A stretch of DNA of 64,000 nucleotides from Sycon ciliatum (Eukaryota > Porifera > Calcarea > Leucosolenida > Sycettidae). The position numbers and the translations under genes are program-made. The DNA is taken from NCBI RefSeq assembly GCF_964019385.1, contig NC_088655.1:5992337-6056336 (forward strand). Direction: 5' to 3'. The notes beneath the pieces are model-generated. The model ran no database searches. It saw only the letters and a program-made list of their open reading frames with translations, and was not told the origin of the DNA. Shown piece by piece: positions 61,061 to 64,000 of this stretch; the first letter of the stretch is position 1; each line of letters opens with the position of its first letter.

Positions 61061-61504
61061 GCAACGTATTATACACTGCACTTTGAAGTCAACACTTGAA
61101 TATTCGCATATTCGCAGCATATTTATATTTATTTCCAAGAGAGAGATTGGAAGCTTTGTTACAACTCCGAGTTTCACGTATTACTACGATCATCAGGCAA
61201 GTTTCTTGTGTACAAGGCTCTGCCTTACATGGGTATTGAGCATTGAGCACTCTTCGGACAGTGAAGCAAACGACTTGACTGCATATTTATTTATTTATTT
61301 ATTTTCGGCTATTTTCGGCCTAGGCATTTGCTGGGCAAAGTGCTGACTAACTTGACTTCCAGCACACATCAGAAGATGCTTGCATTGTGCAAAGCAAGTA
61401 CAGTAAGCATGCAACACCGCAAGGGTACTTTCAGAACTATGGACCGCTGAAGACAGTCACGCCACCCGAGCAGTGAGGCTGATCGGCCTATGGTGCCCCA
61501 TACG
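61061..61504. other. no recognised gene; ATTT microsatellite
   Basis: An ATTT tract at about 61280-61305, otherwise mixed sequence. Confidence 0.5.
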
Positions 61505-61529
61505 TTACAAGTCATGCAGGCCTCCGCTA

Positions 61530-62665
61530 ATAGACCTTATCACATGGCACGTGATTGTTGCCCGTACTCCAGCGAATCAGCACCTTTCGCGCCGCGGGCA
61601 ATAATATGCGATATTGCCCGCAAAAAAATTGTTTATTTGCCCGCAAAAAAATAGTTTATTTCAGTGATCGCGTGACTACGGTACGACGACTCTGTACTGT
61701 AGACTGTACGACTCTACGACGAGTCGCAGTGTAGCATTGAGACGAAGATGGAATTCTTTTTGGAGATGGACATCCCGGCAATGGACATGGCCTCGGACGT
61801 CTGCCGTGTGGTGCTTGCAGGGATCATTTGTTCAGTCATGTTGGCAGCCTGACCGTCGGTAAGCTTGTGGATAAGATTCAGTTCTGCTCGAAGTGGTACT
61901 GTGATCACAAACAATTATTTGAAATAACACAAATTCAACTCAGCGTCGCGCGTTTTCAAATCCTCGCAAAGTCACTGCCTGTGTGTGGTCTTCATGTGCC
62001 ACGCAAAACTCTTACCAGGCTCATCTGTCCTCTGCCTTCACCTTTGCTTGAACAACAAACACAACAATTCAGGAATGTTTTGCAATGAAAAATACAGCTA
62101 TCTGGAGCTGAAAAAAAGAAGAAAAATTGTCCTCAGAATTACACACCAGGGAGTCGTCAAATACTTGCACATGTTGCAGTACTGTATTTGACAACTTCCT
62201 GATACACATGTAAACATGAAGAAACTCTTTGTGGTAGCACTCTTAATTTTTCAACTGAAATTATGATTCTGCTGTATTTAATTGTCGTTGCCATGTCTAT
62301 TGCTATGACGATGCGGTGCCGGCACTTTTTTTCTGTCTCCGTCTTTCAGTACTGTATACTCTCTGATGGCCTGTAGCAGACTTTTTGTTAGGGCGTAAGA
62401 GAAATATCTTCATTTTTCCTGTTTTGATAATGATAGCACATCAATATACATTGTGGTCATAATGTGTTGGCATTTGGGCTGATTTCAACAGCAGCCCAAT
62501 GGTCTGCTCTGTGGGCCATGTGATAAATTTGTTATCGCATGGTTGCTGCGGGCCTTATGGCATATTATTGCCCCTCGAGGTTAGCCCTCGGGCCTACGGC
62601 CCTCGGGCTAACCTCTCGGGGCAATAATATGCCATAAGGCCCTTGCAACTATGCGATAACATATA
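61530..62665. mobile_element. palindrome-ended DNA transposon, copy 2 (inverted)
   Basis: Inverted relative to copy 1 (16970-18168) and without its LINE insertion or 28-bp expansion. The hairpin lies at 62553-62643. TTATCACATGGC near 61547 and its reverse complement near 62514 may be subterminal inverted repeats. Left border approximate. No transposase recognised. Confidence 0.7.
62553..62643. repeat. large palindrome, copy 2
   Basis: Same near-perfect hairpin as 16993-17086: GGGCCTTATGGCATATTATT through CCCTCGAGGTTAGCC and back. Confidence 0.9.
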
Positions 62666-63440
62666 CTTATGCACGTTGTGCAGATGTACAGAGTTCTGTA
62701 CTGCGACCGTAGGTGTGTACAGACCCAGTTCGGTGTTCATCGTGTGCTATGCGCATGCGCATTTGACCAATTTTAGCCTCATAATGAATGGCAAACAATC
62801 GCTTTTCCAGCTTCCTCATTTTGGTTAGAACTAATGACTAGCTAGATCTTTGTCAGATTTTTTCTTATGAAATGCCTTCAGGGCTCATTTCTTAGTGGAA
62901 ATAGCAGTAAACACAATAGGGTCATGCAAATTCAACACCCAACCGGGTCTACGGGATTCTACGAGATTGTACGGGATTTCGTGCATCTGTACAACGCTAC
63001 GTGCATATGGCTTATAATACTCTTCATGTACGTTCAGGTGTCGAAAAGTTCAAACTGCAAAATACACTACAAACCACCACTGCGTTGACTGTGCGAACAC
63101 TCCACACCAATACCAAGACTACATAAACCCAAAGACAGCAAGAGTGTGCAACTCCAGCTATGGGGTATGCAAGGGCAGAACTGCACATCACGTGATGAAC
63201 CCGTACACATGCTTTGCACCCCGTGTATGACAGATACAGTTTTGGGTTCAACTCTCTTGTGGTCACTTTGCACTGTTTGCCAGCGTAACCGTTTGAAGCA
63301 TGTTTATAATATGCGATGTGAAGTTCTGCTGTGGCTGTACTGTATAGAGGTTGTGCAGGCAGTTGCACACTCTTGGGGGGTATGTACTCTTGCCAATATC
63401 AATATCATTGTCAACATCAGCATGAGCAAGAACTTACTAC
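62666..63440. other. no recognised gene
   Basis: Mixed-composition sequence with frames under 120 codons and no domains. Confidence 0.5.
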
Positions 63441-63450
63441 AATACAGGTT

Positions 63451-63540
63451 GTCCTTAAATTGCTTGAGGTTGCAGGCGACAAAGACAAGACGTTTCAGGT
63501 CAGAGGTCTTGCGAATGAGCTGGCACACATCCGGATCTAG
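63451..63540 (+). CDS. possible last exon, unknown protein
   Basis: After a possible acceptor (CTACAATACAG) about 30 codons read VVLKLLEVAGDKDKTFQVRG and end LANELAHIRI before TAG. The amphipathic, charged composition looks like real protein, unlike the surrounding frames. No other exon was found, and no family is recognised. Confidence 0.25.
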   Translation, partial: VLKLLEVAGDKDKTFQVRGLANELAHIRI

Positions 63541-63544
63541 ATAC

Positions 63545-63665
63545 GTCTGGTTGTGTGTATGTGAACACAAACATACGTGCACACATATACACACACATGC
63601 ACACACACATGCACGTACACACACACACACGCACACACCTACACACACACGTGCACACACAGACA
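63545..63665. repeat. CA microsatellite
   Basis: (CA)n interrupted by GCA, TACA and ACGTG. No gene in the remainder to 64000. Confidence 0.95.
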
Positions 63666-64000
63666 AACAAATTAGGATCTGCCTGATATGTCAAAGAATC
63701 GTATTGAGTACTCGAGCACTCGTCCGTGAGCTAGGGTTATTGTTAGCGATTGTGCTCGATAAGAGATCGCTAGTGGTGTGCGTGTACGCACGATCATTGC
63801 ATGCCTGGAAAGTGTGTAAGTGCAGACTACTGACACTATTGATACTGTTACTGTGTATCACTAGTATTACACACACTTACTGCCTTAGCAAACAACGGTA
63901 ACGCTAGTTTTTTACCGTACTCGTACCTTGATCATCCAAATAGCGTCGAAGCTGCAGCGTAAAAACGTTATGGGGGCTGATTTATCGTTGTGACCTACGG

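Noticed and set aside
63146..63901. 251-codon plus-strand ORF
   Set aside because: Runs through a CA microsatellite, composition is random-like and no domain is visible; only the small out-of-frame segment at 63451-63540 looked protein-like.

Overview
This is eukaryotic nuclear DNA, almost certainly from an animal. I cannot name the species. The evidence is consensus splice sites (CAG|GTGAGT with a pyrimidine-tract acceptor in the Myb-like gene), no prokaryotic operon layout, very many micro- and minisatellites, and a metazoan-style transposon mix: Ty3/gypsy, DIRS-like, CR1/L2-type and other LINEs, PIF/Harbinger, hAT, piggyBac, pogo/mariner MITEs and Penelope/retrozyme-like hammerhead elements. 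An aquatic invertebrate (sponge, cnidarian or lancelet type) fits best, but that is inference. No complete host gene is visible. The best host-like pieces are a duplicated signal-peptide exon resembling an aldo-keto reductase N-terminus and a possible last exon near 63.5 kb.

Layout. 0-5.6 kb: GT-rich microsatellites, a small MITE, a transposon-derived nuclease-like fragment, a minisatellite and a 733-bp TIR element. 5.65-15.6 kb: a 57-bp minisatellite array split by a young Ty3/gypsy element (6262-14074, near-identical LTRs, gag, pol and a third ORF, TSD CATT) and by a TA-flanked MITE. 15.6-19.2 kb: MITEs, a hammerhead ribozyme, and a palindrome-ended transposon copy containing a LINE tail and a 28-bp array. 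19.2-26.6 kb: a two-gene PIF/Harbinger transposon (HARBI1-like transposase and a spliced Myb/SANT-like gene), itself invaded by a 1.06-kb element with three hammerhead ribozymes. 26.6-28.4 and 39.7-44.0 kb: two copies of a segmental duplication, each carrying different insertions. 29.3-30.0 kb: a 28-bp array. 31.4-35.8 kb: a near-complete CR1/L2-like LINE, followed by a decayed hAT transposase. 37.5-39.4 kb: an inverted pair of tRNA-derived SINE-like repeats and MITEs. 44.3-49.1 kb: a DIRS-like tyrosine-recombinase retrotransposon. 49.1-54 kb: minisatellites and nested MITEs, including a 1.6-kb array of 19-bp units. 54.6-58.4 kb: a LINE fragment with a 12-bp TSD, interrupted by a piggyBac-type element at TTAA and by a hammerhead element with a 14-bp TSD. 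59.5-61.1 kb: a 54-bp array open in several frames. 61.5-62.7 kb: a second, inverted copy of the palindrome-ended transposon.

The most interesting signals are five hammerhead ribozymes at three loci, two of them in direct tandem and able in principle to release a 476-nt RNA; three unlinked hairpins with different stems but the same loop; a canonical UUUAAAC -1 frameshift site at the gypsy gag/pol junction; a duplicated hydrophobic segment at the start of gypsy Pol; and a minisatellite that can be traced to sequence inside a transposon. All coordinates and motifs were read by eye; no database search, alignment or folding software was run.
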